Of a stretch of 64,000 nucleotides of DNA, positions 46,086 to 55,880 are shown one piece after another. The stretch's first letter is position 1. Every line of letters begins with the position of its first letter. The notes beneath the pieces were generated by a model. It had not been told where the DNA came from. It searched no databases and saw nothing but the letters and a program-made list of their open reading frames with translations. Origin of the DNA: Lysobacterales bacterium (GTDB lineage: Bacteria > Pseudomonadota > Gammaproteobacteria > Xanthomonadales > Xanthomonadaceae); assembly GCA_017302035.1 (NCBI GenBank), contig JAFLEA010000010.1, forward strand, positions 1 to 64,000. The letters are read 5' to 3'. The position numbers and the translations under genes are program-made.

Positions 46086-46793
46086 ATGCAAGCTCACCTG
46101 GAATACGAGTCGCTGGAGAAGCTGCACGTGCCCCGGCCGGTGGACCGCCTCGACTACATCGCCGGTTGCTGCGTCGGCAGGACGGTGCTGGACATCGGCT
46201 GCTTCGACGAGACCGCGCTGGAGAAGCGCGGTACCGAGCACTGGCTGCATGGCCGGATCCTGGAGAAGGCTGTCCAGGTGACCGGCATAGACATCTCCGA
46301 CAAATTGCCTGAGCAGGGTCTGGAGACCGGTGCCAACGGCCGCATCCTGCGCCGCGATGCCGCGCTCGTGGAGCTGCACGGAATCGACGCCGATGCTATC
46401 GAGGTGATCGTCGCAGGTGAGTTCATCGAGCACCTGGAGCATCCATTGCAGTTCTTCCGGGAGCTCAAGCGCACGCTCCCGGGGCGCGAGTTCGTCCTGT
46501 CCACGCCCAATGGCGCGTGCTTCGCCAACACCCTGATGGGCACGATCGGCAGGGAGGTCCAGCATCCGGACCATCTGCACAATTTCACCTACAAGACCCT
46601 GAACACGATGTGCCTGCGGGCCGGGTTCCAGGCCTGGGAAATCGTCCCCTACCGGTTCTATGCCACCGAGATGATCCTGGCGTCATCGGGGGCCAGGCGA
46701 TGGTTCGTGCGCCTGGTGCAGGGCTGCATCCGCATGGTCGAGCGCTGTTTCCCGCTACTTTCGTTCGGCTATGTCGTCCGCGGCCGCATTTGA
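46086..46793 (+). CDS. class I SAM methyltransferase
   Basis: 235 residues. SAM motif VLDIGCFDETALEKRG near 35 (Gly-rich loop reduced to GCF), GIDISDKLPEQ for the ribose, and AGEFIEHLEHPLQFFRELKRTL (post-I). HNFTYKTLNTMCLRAGF is typical of sugar or lipid methyltransferases. GGAACGAGGA before the ATG supports the start at 46086. Last gene of the plus-strand locus. Its 3' end overlaps the convergent GtrB-like gene by 39 bases. Confidence 0.82.
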   Translation: MQAHLEYESLEKLHVPRPVDRLDYIAGCCVGRTVLDIGCFDETALEKRGTEHWLHGRILEKAVQVTGIDISDKLPEQGLETGANGRILRRDAALVELHGIDADAIEVIVAGEFIEHLEHPLQFFRELKRTLPGREFVLSTPNGACFANTLMGTIGREVQHPDHLHNFTYKTLNTMCLRAGFQAWEIVPYRFYATEMILASSGARRWFVRLVQGCIRMVERCFPLLSFGYVVRGRI

Positions 46794-47753
46794 CCCGGGG
46801 CCGATGACTTCACCGACCACGTACAGCGGGCGGCCCTTGGCCTGCATGTAGATCCGGCCGATGTACTCGCCCAGGATGCCGGTGCACAACAGCTGCATGC
46901 CGCCCAGGAACAGGATCGCGATGATGGTCGCGCTCCAGCCCGGCACCACCCAGGCATCGGTGAGGAGCCGCGCGCCGAGCACCCACAGGATGCCCAGGGA
47001 GGCGACGACTGCGCTTGCCAGGCCGGTCATCATCGCCAGCTTCAGTGGCTTGACCGAGAACGAGACCATGCCATCGGAGGCGAAGCGGAGCATTTTCCGC
47101 AGCGGGTACTTGGTGGAGCCGGCGTAACGCTCCGCCCTGCGATAAGGCAACGCCAGCTGCCTGAAGCCGACCCAGCTCACCAGGCCACGGACGAACCGGT
47201 CCCGCTCCGGCATCGCACGCAGCACGTCGGCCACGGTGCGGTCCATCAGGCGGAAGTCGCCGGTGTCCAGCGGGATCGGGGTATCGGAAAGCCAGTTGAG
47301 CAGACGGTAGAAGAAGTGGGCGGTGAGCAGCTTGAAACGGGACTCGCCGGGGCGGTCCGTGCGCACGCCGTACACCACCTCGTAGCCGTCCTTCCAGCGG
47401 TCGATCATCTCCTTGACCACTTCGGGCGGATCCTGCAGGTCGGCATCGATCAGCACCACCGCATCGCCGCGGGCGTGATCGATGCCCGCGGTGACCGCCA
47501 GCTGGTGGCCGAAGTTGCGGGCGAAGGAAACCACGCGCACGCGACGGTCCGAAGCCGCGATCCCCCGCAGCAGTTCCAGGGTCCGGTCGCGGCTGCCGTC
47601 GTTCACGAACAGGAACTCGAAGCGTTCGCCGGGCCTTTCCGTCGCCAGCGCATCGAGCCGGCGATGGGTTTCGGCGATCGTTTCCTCTTCGTTGAAGCAG
47701 GGAACTACGATGGAAACCAGGGGCGATCGCTTGTCCATGTACGGCATGTCCAT
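46755..47753 (-). CDS. GtrB/ArnC-like polyprenyl-phosphate glycosyltransferase
   Basis: About 332 residues. GT2 domain [20 protein letters not shown] with [13 protein letters not shown] as metal-binding D-x-D; it lacks a signal peptide. Two C-terminal transmembrane segments ([47 protein letters not shown]) are the DPM1/GtrB/ArnC layout. It attaches a sugar to undecaprenyl phosphate on the cytoplasmic side for flipping by a GtrA-type protein. Starts possible at 47798, 47753, 47747 or 47738; 47753 is used. It is on the opposite strand, directly downstream of etfA by 2-47 bases, so expressed with etfBA. Confidence 0.88.
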   Translation of the reverse strand: MDMPYMDKRSPLVSIVVPCFNEEETIAETHRRLDALATERPGERFEFLFVNDGSRDRTLELLRGIAASDRRVRVVSFARNFGHQLAVTAGIDHARGDAVVLIDADLQDPPEVVKEMIDRWKDGYEVVYGVRTDRPGESRFKLLTAHFFYRLLNWLSDTPIPLDTGDFRLMDRTVADVLRAMPERDRFVRGLVSWVGFRQLALPYRRAERYAGSTKYPLRKMLRFASDGMVSFSVKPLKLAMMTGLASAVVASLGILWVLGARLLTDAWVVPGWSATIIAILFLGGMQLLCTGILGEYIGRIYMQAKGRPLYVVGEVIGPGSNAAADDIAERK

Positions 47754-47800
47754 GTGCTCGATCCGCCCGGCGGCCGCGGGGCGGCCTGCGGGCGCCATCG

Positions 47801-48739
47801 TCAGAGCGCGGCCTCGAGTTCGGGCAACAACGCGAACAGGTCACCGACCAGGCCGATGTCCGCCACCTCGAAGATCGGTGCTTCAGGATCCTTGTTGATC
47901 GCCACGATCGTGCCGGCGTCCTTGATTCCGGTCAGGTGCTGGATCGCGCCGGAGATGCCGATCGCCAGGTACAGCTCAGGGGCGATGATCTTGCCGGTCT
48001 GGCCGACCTGCATGTCGCTGGGGCAGTAGCCGGCATCCACTGCCGCGCGCGAGGCGCCCACGGCCGCGCCCAGCTTGTCGGCCAGCCCGTAGACGATGCG
48101 GAAATTCTCCTGCGAGCCCACCCCGCGGCCGCCGGAGACGACGCGCCGGGCGCTCTGCAGGTCGGGCCGATCCGACTTGCCCGTGGCCAGGCCGACGTAG
48201 CGGGTATGTGCGGGCAGGGCGGCGTCGGCCGCTACGGTCTCGACGGCGGCGTTGCCGCCCCGGGACGCTTCCGGCCACGAGGCGATGCGCACGGTGGCGA
48301 CCACGGCCTGCCCGGCCGGTGCCTCGACGGTGACGATCGCGTTGCCGGCATAGATCGGGCGCTTGAAGGCATGGCTGCCTTCCACCGCCATCAGATCGGA
48401 TACCTGGTTCACGCCCAGCAGTGCGGCCACCACCGGCATCAGGTCCTTGCCGAAGGTGGTGGAAGGGCCGAAGACGTGGCTGTAGCCGGCCGCCAGCTGT
48501 GCGACCTGCGGGCCGAGCACCTGGGCGATGGCATGGGCATTGGCCGGGTTGGCGACGGCAAGCACGCGCGAAATCCCGGCGATCTGCGCCGCTTCGGCGG
48601 CCACGCCCGCCGGGTCGGCGGCCAGTACCAGGATGTCGATGGATTCCGGCGATAGTGCCTGCGCCGCGCTCACGGTGCGGGCAGTGGAGGCATTGAGCTT
48701 GCCGTCCAGGTGTTCGGCGACGATCAGAACCTTGCTCAT
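47801..48739 (-). CDS. etfA: electron transfer flavoprotein alpha subunit
   Basis: FAD-binding subunit of ETF, 312 residues. The C-terminal FAD motif is complete: [21 protein letters not shown] (near 200), [23 protein letters not shown], and [17 protein letters not shown]. It carries electrons from acyl-CoA and related dehydrogenases to ETF-ubiquinone oxidoreductase (gene at 55881). The ATG overlaps the last base of etfB's stop. In Xanthomonas etfA marks the end of the lps locus opposite metB. Confidence 0.97.
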   Translation of the reverse strand: MSKVLIVAEHLDGKLNASTARTVSAAQALSPESIDILVLAADPAGVAAEAAQIAGISRVLAVANPANAHAIAQVLGPQVAQLAAGYSHVFGPSTTFGKDLMPVVAALLGVNQVSDLMAVEGSHAFKRPIYAGNAIVTVEAPAGQAVVATVRIASWPEASRGGNAAVETVAADAALPAHTRYVGLATGKSDRPDLQSARRVVSGGRGVGSQENFRIVYGLADKLGAAVGASRAAVDAGYCPSDMQVGQTGKIIAPELYLAIGISGAIQHLTGIKDAGTIVAINKDPEAPIFEVADIGLVGDLFALLPELEAAL

Positions 48740-49500
48740 CACAGCAGCCCCTTCTGCTTGAGTACGGCGACCAGTTCGGCCGCATCCCTGACCATCATGC
48801 CCTTGCTGCGTTTGGCCGGCGCCGCGTAGGCCGTGGCCTTCAGTCCGGGCCCTGCGTCCACGCCCAGGTCGGCCAGCTGCAGGGTCTCCAGCGGTTTGCT
48901 CTTGGCCTTCATGATGTCGGGCAGCTTGATGAAGCGTGGCTCGTTCAGGCGCAGGTCGGTGGTGACCACTGCCGGCAGGTCCACCTCCAGCGTCTCCAGG
49001 CCGGCATCGACCTCGCGGGTCACCGTGGCCTTGCCGCCGGCTCCGCTTTCATAAGACACGTCCAGCTTCGAGGCGAAGGTCGCCTGCGGCCGGCCCCACA
49101 GGGTGGCCAGCATCTGCCCGGTCTGGTTGGCGTCGTCGTCGATGGCCTGCTTGCCCAGGATCACCAGGTCGGGCTGTTCCTTCTCGACCAGCTTGAGCAG
49201 GGTGCGGGCGGCGGCCAGCGGCTGCACCGGCTGGTCGCTGACCACGTGGATGGCGCGGTTGGCGCCCATCGCCAAGCCGTTGCGCAGGTGGGCCTGGGCG
49301 TCGGCGGGGGCGATCGTGGCGACCACCACCTCGGTGGCGATGCCCTTGTCGCGCAGGCGCAGGGCCTCTTCCAGGGCGATCTCGTCGAAGGGGTTGGGCG
49401 AGAGCTTGACGCCCTCGGTGACCACGCCGGAGCCGTCCGGCTTGACCTGGATGCGGACATTGAAGTCCACCACGCGCTTGTAGGCGACGAGGATCTTCAT
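48739..49500 (-). CDS. etfB: electron transfer flavoprotein beta subunit
   Basis: 253 residues, typical EtfB: MKILVAYKRVVDFNVRIQVKPDGSGV at the start, the AMP-binding region with LVILGKQAIDDDANQTGQM (near 115), and a recognition loop with RFIKLPDIMKAKSKPLE (near 190) that contacts dehydrogenases. Forms the heterodimer with EtfA. It is divergent from rfbB. A TAGAAT box on the minus strand at 49570-49575 is a plausible -10 giving a leader of about 60 bases. Confidence 0.97.
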   Translation of the reverse strand: MKILVAYKRVVDFNVRIQVKPDGSGVVTEGVKLSPNPFDEIALEEALRLRDKGIATEVVVATIAPADAQAHLRNGLAMGANRAIHVVSDQPVQPLAAARTLLKLVEKEQPDLVILGKQAIDDDANQTGQMLATLWGRPQATFASKLDVSYESGAGGKATVTREVDAGLETLEVDLPAVVTTDLRLNEPRFIKLPDIMKAKSKPLETLQLADLGVDAGPGLKATAYAAPAKRSKGMMVRDAAELVAVLKQKGLL

Positions 49501-49721
49501 CGGTGTAGGGGGTCCTTCAACTGGTGGGCGGTGACCGGGCCGGACCGGCCGGATTGGAGTTGACCCTGTATTCTACTGCGCCGACGTGCCCCATGCGATT
49601 GGGTATGGTGGTTGTCAAGGCCCCCCTCCAGCCGCCTGGCGGTCAGGTCCGCGGGGAGGGAAGCCAGTATCCTAGGCGCCTCCAGCAGCATCCCGCTCCG
49701 GGCGGATCAGGAGTTCTCGAC

Positions 49722-50777
49722 TTGGCGACTTGGCTTGTGACCGGCGGAGCCGGCTTCATCGGCGGCAACTTCGTGCTGGAGGCCGTCGCCCGCGGGATCC
49801 GGGTGGTCAATCTGGATGCCCTGACCTATGCGGGCAACCTGGATACCCTGGCTGCGCTGGACGGGAATCCGGACCATGTGTTCGTGCACGGCGACATCGG
49901 CGACCGTCGCCTGGTGGCGCGGTTGCTGGCCGAATACAGGCCCGAGGCGGTGCTCAACTTCGCCGCCGAGAGCCACGTGGACCGTTCGATCGACGGTCCG
50001 GCGGCCTTCATCCAGACCAACGTGGTCGGTACCCTGGGCCTGCTGGAGGCGGTGCGCGACCATTGGCGGGGGCTGGAAGGCGCGGCGAAGGAAGCGTTCC
50101 GTTTCCTGCACGTGTCCACCGACGAGGTCTACGGCACCCTGGGCGAAACCGGCAAGTTCACCGAGGCCACGCCCTACGCGCCCAATTCCCCGTACTCGGC
50201 TTCGAAGGCCGCCTCCGACCACCTGGTCCGCGCCTTCCACCACACCTACGGGCTGCCGGCCCTGACCACCAACTGCTCGAACAACTATGGGCCCTACCAC
50301 TTCCCCGAGAAGCTGATCCCGTTGGTGATCGCCAAGGCGCTGGCCGGCGAACCGCTGCCGGTCTACGGCGATGGGAGGCAGGTGCGCGACTGGCTGTTCG
50401 TGGCCGATCACTGCGAGGCGATCCGCACCGTGCTGGCCAGGGGCCGGGCGGGCGAGACCTACAACGTCGGCGGCAACTCGGAAAAGCAGAACATCGAGGT
50501 GGTGCGGGCGATCTGCGCACTGCTCGATCAGCGCCGCCCGCGTGCGGACGGAGTGCCGCGCGAGCGCCAGATCACGCATGTGGCCGACCGCCCCGGCCAT
50601 GACCGCCGCTATGCGATCGATGCCTCCAAGCTGAAGGACGAGCTGGGCTGGGAGCCGCGGTACACGTTCGAGCAGGGCATCGCCTTCACCGTCGACTGGT
50701 ACCTGGACAACCAGGACTGGGTCAAGCGGGTGCTCGACGGCAGCTACAGACTGGAACGGATCGGGAGCGTGCCATGA
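49722..50777 (+). CDS. rfbB: dTDP-glucose 4,6-dehydratase
   Basis: Second step of dTDP-L-rhamnose synthesis, 351 residues. NAD-binding [15 protein letters not shown] begins at residue 3. The catalytic Ser/Thr-Asp-Glu is in [12 protein letters not shown] and the Tyr-x3-Lys is [11 protein letters not shown]. The first conserved residues start right after a TTG at 49722 with AGGAG 9 bases upstream and no ATG nearby, so a TTG start is assigned. First gene of rfbBACD, all four overlapping by four bases. Divergent from etfB with a 221-base gap; no JUMPstart-like element seen in it. Confidence 0.95.
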   Translation: MATWLVTGGAGFIGGNFVLEAVARGIRVVNLDALTYAGNLDTLAALDGNPDHVFVHGDIGDRRLVARLLAEYRPEAVLNFAAESHVDRSIDGPAAFIQTNVVGTLGLLEAVRDHWRGLEGAAKEAFRFLHVSTDEVYGTLGETGKFTEATPYAPNSPYSASKAASDHLVRAFHHTYGLPALTTNCSNNYGPYHFPEKLIPLVIAKALAGEPLPVYGDGRQVRDWLFVADHCEAIRTVLARGRAGETYNVGGNSEKQNIEVVRAICALLDQRRPRADGVPRERQITHVADRPGHDRRYAIDASKLKDELGWEPRYTFEQGIAFTVDWYLDNQDWVKRVLDGSYRLERIGSVP

Positions 50778-51709
50778 CCGCGCCATCGGAGAGTCCGCGC
50801 GCGGATGTACGGACCGTTGCGCGGGATCCGCGCAAGGGCATCATCCTGGCTGGTGGCTCCGGCACCCGGCTGTACCCGATCACCAAGGGCGTCAGCAAGC
50901 AGCTGTTGCCGGTGTATGACAAGCCGATGATCTACTATCCGCTCAGCGTGCTGATGCTGGCGGGGATTCGCGAAGTGCTGGTGATCAACACCCCGCACGA
51001 ACAGTCGCTGTTCCAGAACCTGCTGGGCGACGGCTCGCAGTGGGGCATGCACATCCGCTACGCGGTGCAGCCGAGCCCGGACGGGTTGGCCCAGGCCTAT
51101 CTGATCGGTCGCGACTTCGTCGCCGGCCGGCCCAGCTGCCTGGTGCTGGGGGACAACATCTTCCACGGCCACGGCCTGACCGACACGCTCAAGCGCGCCG
51201 ACGCGCGCGATGCAGGCGCCACCGTATTCGGCTATTGGGTCAACGACCCGGAGCGCTATGGGGTGGCCGAGTTCGACGCCGCCGGCAAGGTCGTCGGGAT
51301 CGAAGAGAAGCCGGCACAGCCGCGTTCCCATTACGCGGTCACCGGCCTGTATTTCTACGACGGCCGGGCCAGCGACTACGCTGCCGAGCTGAAGCCTTCG
51401 CCGCGCGGCGAGTTGGAGATCACCGATCTCAACAAGCGCTACCTGGAAGATGGGGCGCTGTATCTCGAACAGCTCGGCCGGGGGTTCGCCTGGCTGGATA
51501 CCGGCACCCACCAGTCGCTGCACGAGGCGGCCAACTTCATCCAGACCATCCAGGATCGGCAGGGTTTGCAGGTCAGCTGCCCCGAGGAGATCGCCTACGG
51601 CAACGGCTGGATCGATGCGGAGCGGTTGGAGAAGCTCGCCGCGCCATTGGCCAAGAACGGGTATGGCCAGTATCTGTTGAGCCTGCTCAAGCGAGGGGTC
51701 GTGCGTTGA
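50774..51709 (+). CDS. rfbA: glucose-1-phosphate thymidylyltransferase
   Basis: First step of dTDP-rhamnose synthesis, 311 residues. [32 protein letters not shown] is the family's nucleotide-binding signature, [13 protein letters not shown] the metal Asp site, and [17 protein letters not shown] the C-terminal motif. An extra 20 N-terminal residues precede the conserved start compared with typical RmlA. ATG overlaps the rfbB stop. Confidence 0.96.
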   Translation: MTAPSESPRADVRTVARDPRKGIILAGGSGTRLYPITKGVSKQLLPVYDKPMIYYPLSVLMLAGIREVLVINTPHEQSLFQNLLGDGSQWGMHIRYAVQPSPDGLAQAYLIGRDFVAGRPSCLVLGDNIFHGHGLTDTLKRADARDAGATVFGYWVNDPERYGVAEFDAAGKVVGIEEKPAQPRSHYAVTGLYFYDGRASDYAAELKPSPRGELEITDLNKRYLEDGALYLEQLGRGFAWLDTGTHQSLHEAANFIQTIQDRQGLQVSCPEEIAYGNGWIDAERLEKLAAPLAKNGYGQYLLSLLKRGVVR

Positions 51710-52263
51710 GGATCATCGAAACGTCCCTGCCCGGATGCGTCGTCCTGGAGCCGGCCGTGTTCGGGGACGAGCGCGGCGTGTTCTTCGAAACCTGGAACGC
51801 GGAGCGCTTCGGCCAGCATGGTCTGCCGACGAAGTTCGTGCAGAGCAACGTCTCCACCTCGGTCAGGGGCGTGCTGCGCGGCCTGCACTACCAGTGGCCG
51901 CGCCCGCAGGGCAAGCTGGTCAGCGTGCTGGAGGGGGAGGTCTACGACGTGGCGGTGGACATCCGCCGCGGCTCGCCGACCTTCGGCCGCTGGGAGGCGG
52001 TGGTCCTCAGTGGCGAGAACCGGCGCCAGTTCTGGATCCCGGAAGGCTTCGCCCACGGGTTCGCGGTATTGTCCGGGCACGCGGTTTTCAGCTACCTGTG
52101 CACCGACGTGTACGTGAAGGACGCCGATTCCGGCGTGCGCTGGAACGATGGCGACATCGGCGTGGACTGGCCGGTCTCCGATCCAGTGCTCTCGGCCAAG
52201 GACGAAAAGGCACCGCTCCTGGCCGATATTGCAGCGGACAGGCTGCCGGCCTATGCGCCATGA
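51706..52263 (+). CDS. rfbC: dTDP-4-dehydrorhamnose 3,5-epimerase
   Basis: 185-residue cupin epimerase. The active-site His is in [20 protein letters not shown] and Tyr and Asp in FSYLCTDVY. The only in-frame start near the N-terminus is TTG at 51706, whose last two bases form the rfbA stop (TTGA). It acts on the product of RfbB, before RfbD. Confidence 0.94.
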   Translation: MRIIETSLPGCVVLEPAVFGDERGVFFETWNAERFGQHGLPTKFVQSNVSTSVRGVLRGLHYQWPRPQGKLVSVLEGEVYDVAVDIRRGSPTFGRWEAVVLSGENRRQFWIPEGFAHGFAVLSGHAVFSYLCTDVYVKDADSGVRWNDGDIGVDWPVSDPVLSAKDEKAPLLADIAADRLPAYAP

Positions 52264-53180
52264 CCCGGCTGCTGCTGGTCGGCGCCAATGGCCAGGTAGG
52301 CCGCGAGTTGCGCCGCAGCCTGGCCCGGCTGGGCGAGGTGGTCGCGGCCACCCGTGACGGGAGGCTTGACGAAGACGCCTGCCGGGCCGTTGACCTGGCC
52401 GATCGGCAGGCACTGATCCACCTGGTCCGCGAGACCGCGCCGTCGGCGGTGGTCAATGCCGCCGCCTATACCGCGGTGGACAGGGCCGAGAGCGAACGCG
52501 AGGTCGCCTTCCAGGCCAATGCGGAGGCGCCCGGCGCGCTGGCGCACGCCTGTGCCGGCCTGGGCATTCCCTTCGTCCACTATTCGACCGACTACGTTTT
52601 CGACGGGGAAGGCACGCGCCCGTACCGCGAGGACGATCCGGTCGCGCCATTGGGCGTATATGGCGCCAGCAAGTTGGCCGGCGAGCAGGCCGTACGCGAC
52701 GCGGGCGGGAGGCATCTCATCTTCCGCACGGCTTGGGTCTACGCCGCGCATGGCCACAACTTCCTGCGCACGATGCTGCGTCTGGGCGCCGAACGTGAAG
52801 AACTGCGCGTGGTCGCCGACCAGACGGGCGCGCCGACGCCGGCGGCGTTGATCGCGGATGTCACCGCCGTGGCACTGGCAAAAGCGCTGGCGGGCAATGC
52901 ACCCATGGCCGGCCTGTGGCACCTGGTGGCCGATGGCCAGACTACCTGGCATGGTTTCGCCGAGGCGATCTTCGCCGAGGCGACCGCCGCCGGCCTGCTG
53001 TCGCGTGCCCCGCGGGTGCTGCCGATCGGTACTGCCGATTACCCCACGCCGGCAAGGCGGCCGGCCTACTCGTGCCTGGACACCTCGCGCCTGCGCCACG
53101 ATTTCGGGGTCGTCCTTCCGGCATGGGAACGGGGCCTCGGCGGCGTCGTCGACGAATTGATCCAACGGCGACTGGCCTAG
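52260..53180 (+). CDS. rfbD: dTDP-4-dehydrorhamnose reductase
   Basis: Last step to dTDP-L-rhamnose, 306 residues. NADPH-binding LLLVGANGQVGRELRR at the start, VVNAAAYTAVDRAE near 66, the YxxxK catalytic pair as YGASKLAGEQAV, and STDYVFDG before it. ATG overlaps the rfbC stop. End of the operon; no clear terminator follows within the 45 bases before the next gene. Confidence 0.96.
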   Translation: MTRLLLVGANGQVGRELRRSLARLGEVVAATRDGRLDEDACRAVDLADRQALIHLVRETAPSAVVNAAAYTAVDRAESEREVAFQANAEAPGALAHACAGLGIPFVHYSTDYVFDGEGTRPYREDDPVAPLGVYGASKLAGEQAVRDAGGRHLIFRTAWVYAAHGHNFLRTMLRLGAEREELRVVADQTGAPTPAALIADVTAVALAKALAGNAPMAGLWHLVADGQTTWHGFAEAIFAEATAAGLLSRAPRVLPIGTADYPTPARRPAYSCLDTSRLRHDFGVVLPAWERGLGGVVDELIQRRLA

Positions 53181-53225
53181 TCGTGCCCGGGTGCCGGAAT
53201 CCATCTGCTAGCATCACCGTTGTCG

Positions 53226-54371
53226 ATGCCGATGCATGACGTTCCACACCCGGAAGCGGATCGCATAAGAGCCGATATGTTCCAGTACGACGACCGTCTG
53301 GCGCAGGAGAAGCAGCGGTTCGACGCCGAGATCTGCGTCCATGACCTGCCCGAGATCTTCCACTACTGGTCGAACACCTATCTGCGCCCGTTCATCAACG
53401 GCCTGGGCTATGACGGCATCGACGACTTCTTCGTGCAGGAGATCGCGTCCGCGCCGCGCCGCGCCGGAAAGCCATTGCGCATCGCCAGCGTGGGTTGCGG
53501 CGACTGCGCCACCGAAGTCCGCATAGCCGGGGCCCTGGTGGCAATGGGCGTGTCCGACTTCAGCGTCCTGTGCCTGGACATCAGCGATGGCGCGCTGGAG
53601 CGGGGTCGTGACCATGCGCGCGATGCGGGGCTGTCGGAACGCTTCGAGATGGTTGCCCACGACTTCAACCAGGGCCTGCCTGCCGGCGTTTTCGACCTGG
53701 TGATGGCCAACCAGTCCCTGCATCACGTAGTGGCGCTGGAGCGGCTGTATGCGGCAATCCGCTCGCAGCTCGCGCCCGGCGGCCGCTTCCTGGTCTCGGA
53801 CATGATCGGGCGCAACGGGCACATGCGCTGGCCCGAAGCGCGACGCCTGGTCGACGCCGCCTGGGAGTGGCTACCGGACCGCTACCGCTTCAACTGGCAG
53901 TTGCAACGCCAGGAACAGCAGTTCATGGACTGGGACTGCTCGCAGGAGGGATTCGAGGGGATACGCGCCCAGGAAGTGCTACCGCTGCTGCTGGAGCATT
54001 TCTCGCCGCGTGTGTTCCTGGCCTGGGGCAACATCATCGACGTGTTCATCGACCGCGGGTTCGGCCACAATTTCCGTGCCCTGGGCGAGTGGGATCTGCG
54101 CTTCATCGATCGCATCCACGCCATCGACAGCGCCGCGATCGCCGCGGGCACGCTCAAGCCGACCCACCTGCTGGCCAGGTTCCAGAACGAGCCGGGTGAG
54201 TGCGCCTGCGCGCCGGGAATGACGCCGCGGGAGGCAGTGCGGAAGGTGGAGCCGGAACCGCAGCAAGCGCCCATGCCGCGACCGCTGCCGTTGCCTCGAG
54301 GGCTGAAGGACGCGCTGCGGCGCGTGCCCGGCCTGGCGCCCCTGTACCGCTGGATCCGTGGCCTGGATTGA
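53226..54371 (+). CDS. class I SAM methyltransferase, large
   Basis: 381 residues. Central Rossmann domain with IASVGCGDCATEVRIAGAL (motif I, near 88), LCLDISDGALERGRDHAR (motif II) and FDLVMANQSLHHVVALERLY (motif IV). The N-terminal 80 residues and a C-terminal 130-residue extension ending in a Pro/Arg-rich, basic tail are extra. TTG 53220, ATG 53226 and ATG 53232 are all possible starts; none has a clear ribosome site. Immediately follows the rhamnose operon, so methylation of a rhamnose or glycan is plausible but unproven. Confidence 0.8.
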   Translation: MPMHDVPHPEADRIRADMFQYDDRLAQEKQRFDAEICVHDLPEIFHYWSNTYLRPFINGLGYDGIDDFFVQEIASAPRRAGKPLRIASVGCGDCATEVRIAGALVAMGVSDFSVLCLDISDGALERGRDHARDAGLSERFEMVAHDFNQGLPAGVFDLVMANQSLHHVVALERLYAAIRSQLAPGGRFLVSDMIGRNGHMRWPEARRLVDAAWEWLPDRYRFNWQLQRQEQQFMDWDCSQEGFEGIRAQEVLPLLLEHFSPRVFLAWGNIIDVFIDRGFGHNFRALGEWDLRFIDRIHAIDSAAIAAGTLKPTHLLARFQNEPGECACAPGMTPREAVRKVEPEPQQAPMPRPLPLPRGLKDALRRVPGLAPLYRWIRGLD

Positions 54372-54424
54372 GCCGCGCCGGGCCCATTGCCCAAAGGTAC
54401 GTGTCCACCTGCGGTCCATGCCGC

Positions 54425-54430
54425 TAAAAT
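54425..54430 (+). promoter_or_regulatory. possible -10 box for scoAB
   Basis: TAAAAT lies 32 bases upstream of the scoA ATG. The hexamer 17 bases upstream (TGTCCA, 54402-54407) is only a partial -35 match, so strength and identity are uncertain. Confidence 0.35.
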
Positions 54431-54461
54431 CGCGGGCCTGGGCTATCTGACGAGGGCGGGC

Positions 54462-55171
54462 ATGGCTGCTTCCAAACTGTATCCGGACGCGAAGTCCGCG
54501 CTGGCCGACCTGGTCGCCGACGGCCAGACCCTGGCGGTGGGCGGCTTCGGCCTGTGCGGCATCCCCGAGGCGCTGATCGCGGCGCTGCGCGACTCCGGCG
54601 TCAAGGACCTGACCGCGATCTCCAACAACGCCGGCGTGGACGGCTTCGGCCTGGGCCAGCTGCTGAGCACGCGCCAGATCAGGAAGATGGTTTCGTCCTA
54701 CGTCGGCGAGAACAAGGAGTTCGAGCGCCAGTACCTGGGCGGCGAACTGGAACTGGAGTTCAACCCGCAGGGAACGCTGGCCGAGCGCCTGCGCGCCGGC
54801 GGCGCGGGCATCCCGGCCTTCTTCACCGCCACCGGCTACGGCACGGTGGTGGCCGAGGGCAAGGAGACCCGCGAGTTCAACGGCAAGCACTACGTGCTGG
54901 AGACCGCGTTGGTGGCCGACCTGTCGCTGGTCAAGGCGTGGAAGGCCGACAAGGCCGGCAACCTGGTGTTCCGCAAGACCGCGCGCAACTTCAACCCAGC
55001 CTGCGCGATGGCCGGCAAGGTGTGCGTGGCCGAGGTGGAAGAGGTGGTGGAGATCGGTGCGATCGACCCGGACCAGGTGCACCTGCCGGGCATCTACGTC
55101 GACCGGATCGTTCTCAATGCCGCCCCCGAGAAGCGCATCGAGCAGCGCACCGTCCGTCAGGAGAACAAGTG

Positions 55172-55172
<1 letters not shown>
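54462..55172 (+). CDS. scoA: 3-oxoacid CoA-transferase subunit A
   Basis: Alpha subunit, 236 residues, of the CoA-transferase moving CoA between succinyl-CoA and acetoacetate or similar 3-oxoacids. Hallmarks: [18 protein letters not shown] near 25 and [14 protein letters not shown]. The catalytic Glu is in subunit B. Start [11 protein letters not shown] at 54462. The stop overlaps the scoB ATG by one base. Acetoacetate from the FAH/MaiA pathway at 11543 is one plausible substrate. Confidence 0.94.
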
Positions 55173-55801
<629 letters not shown>

Positions 55802-55830
55802 GCCGCTGCACGGGTCGGGCATCCGGAAGG

Positions 55831-55871
55831 ACGACGACGGGGCCGGCGGCAGATTCGCCGGCCTTCGTCGT
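55831..55871. terminator. bidirectional terminator-like hairpin
   Basis: Between convergent scoB and the ETF-QO gene. GGCCGGCG (55841-55848) pairs with CGCCGGCC (55856-55863), and outer arms ACGACG (55831-55836) and CGTCGT (55866-55871) extend it. No long T-run on either side. Confidence 0.6.
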
Positions 55872-55880
55872 TCCAGGCCC

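Noticed and set aside
46040..46312. Small plus-strand frame between the GT2 and methyltransferase genes
   Set aside because: Out-of-frame overlap with the methyltransferase start; no ribosome site of its own.
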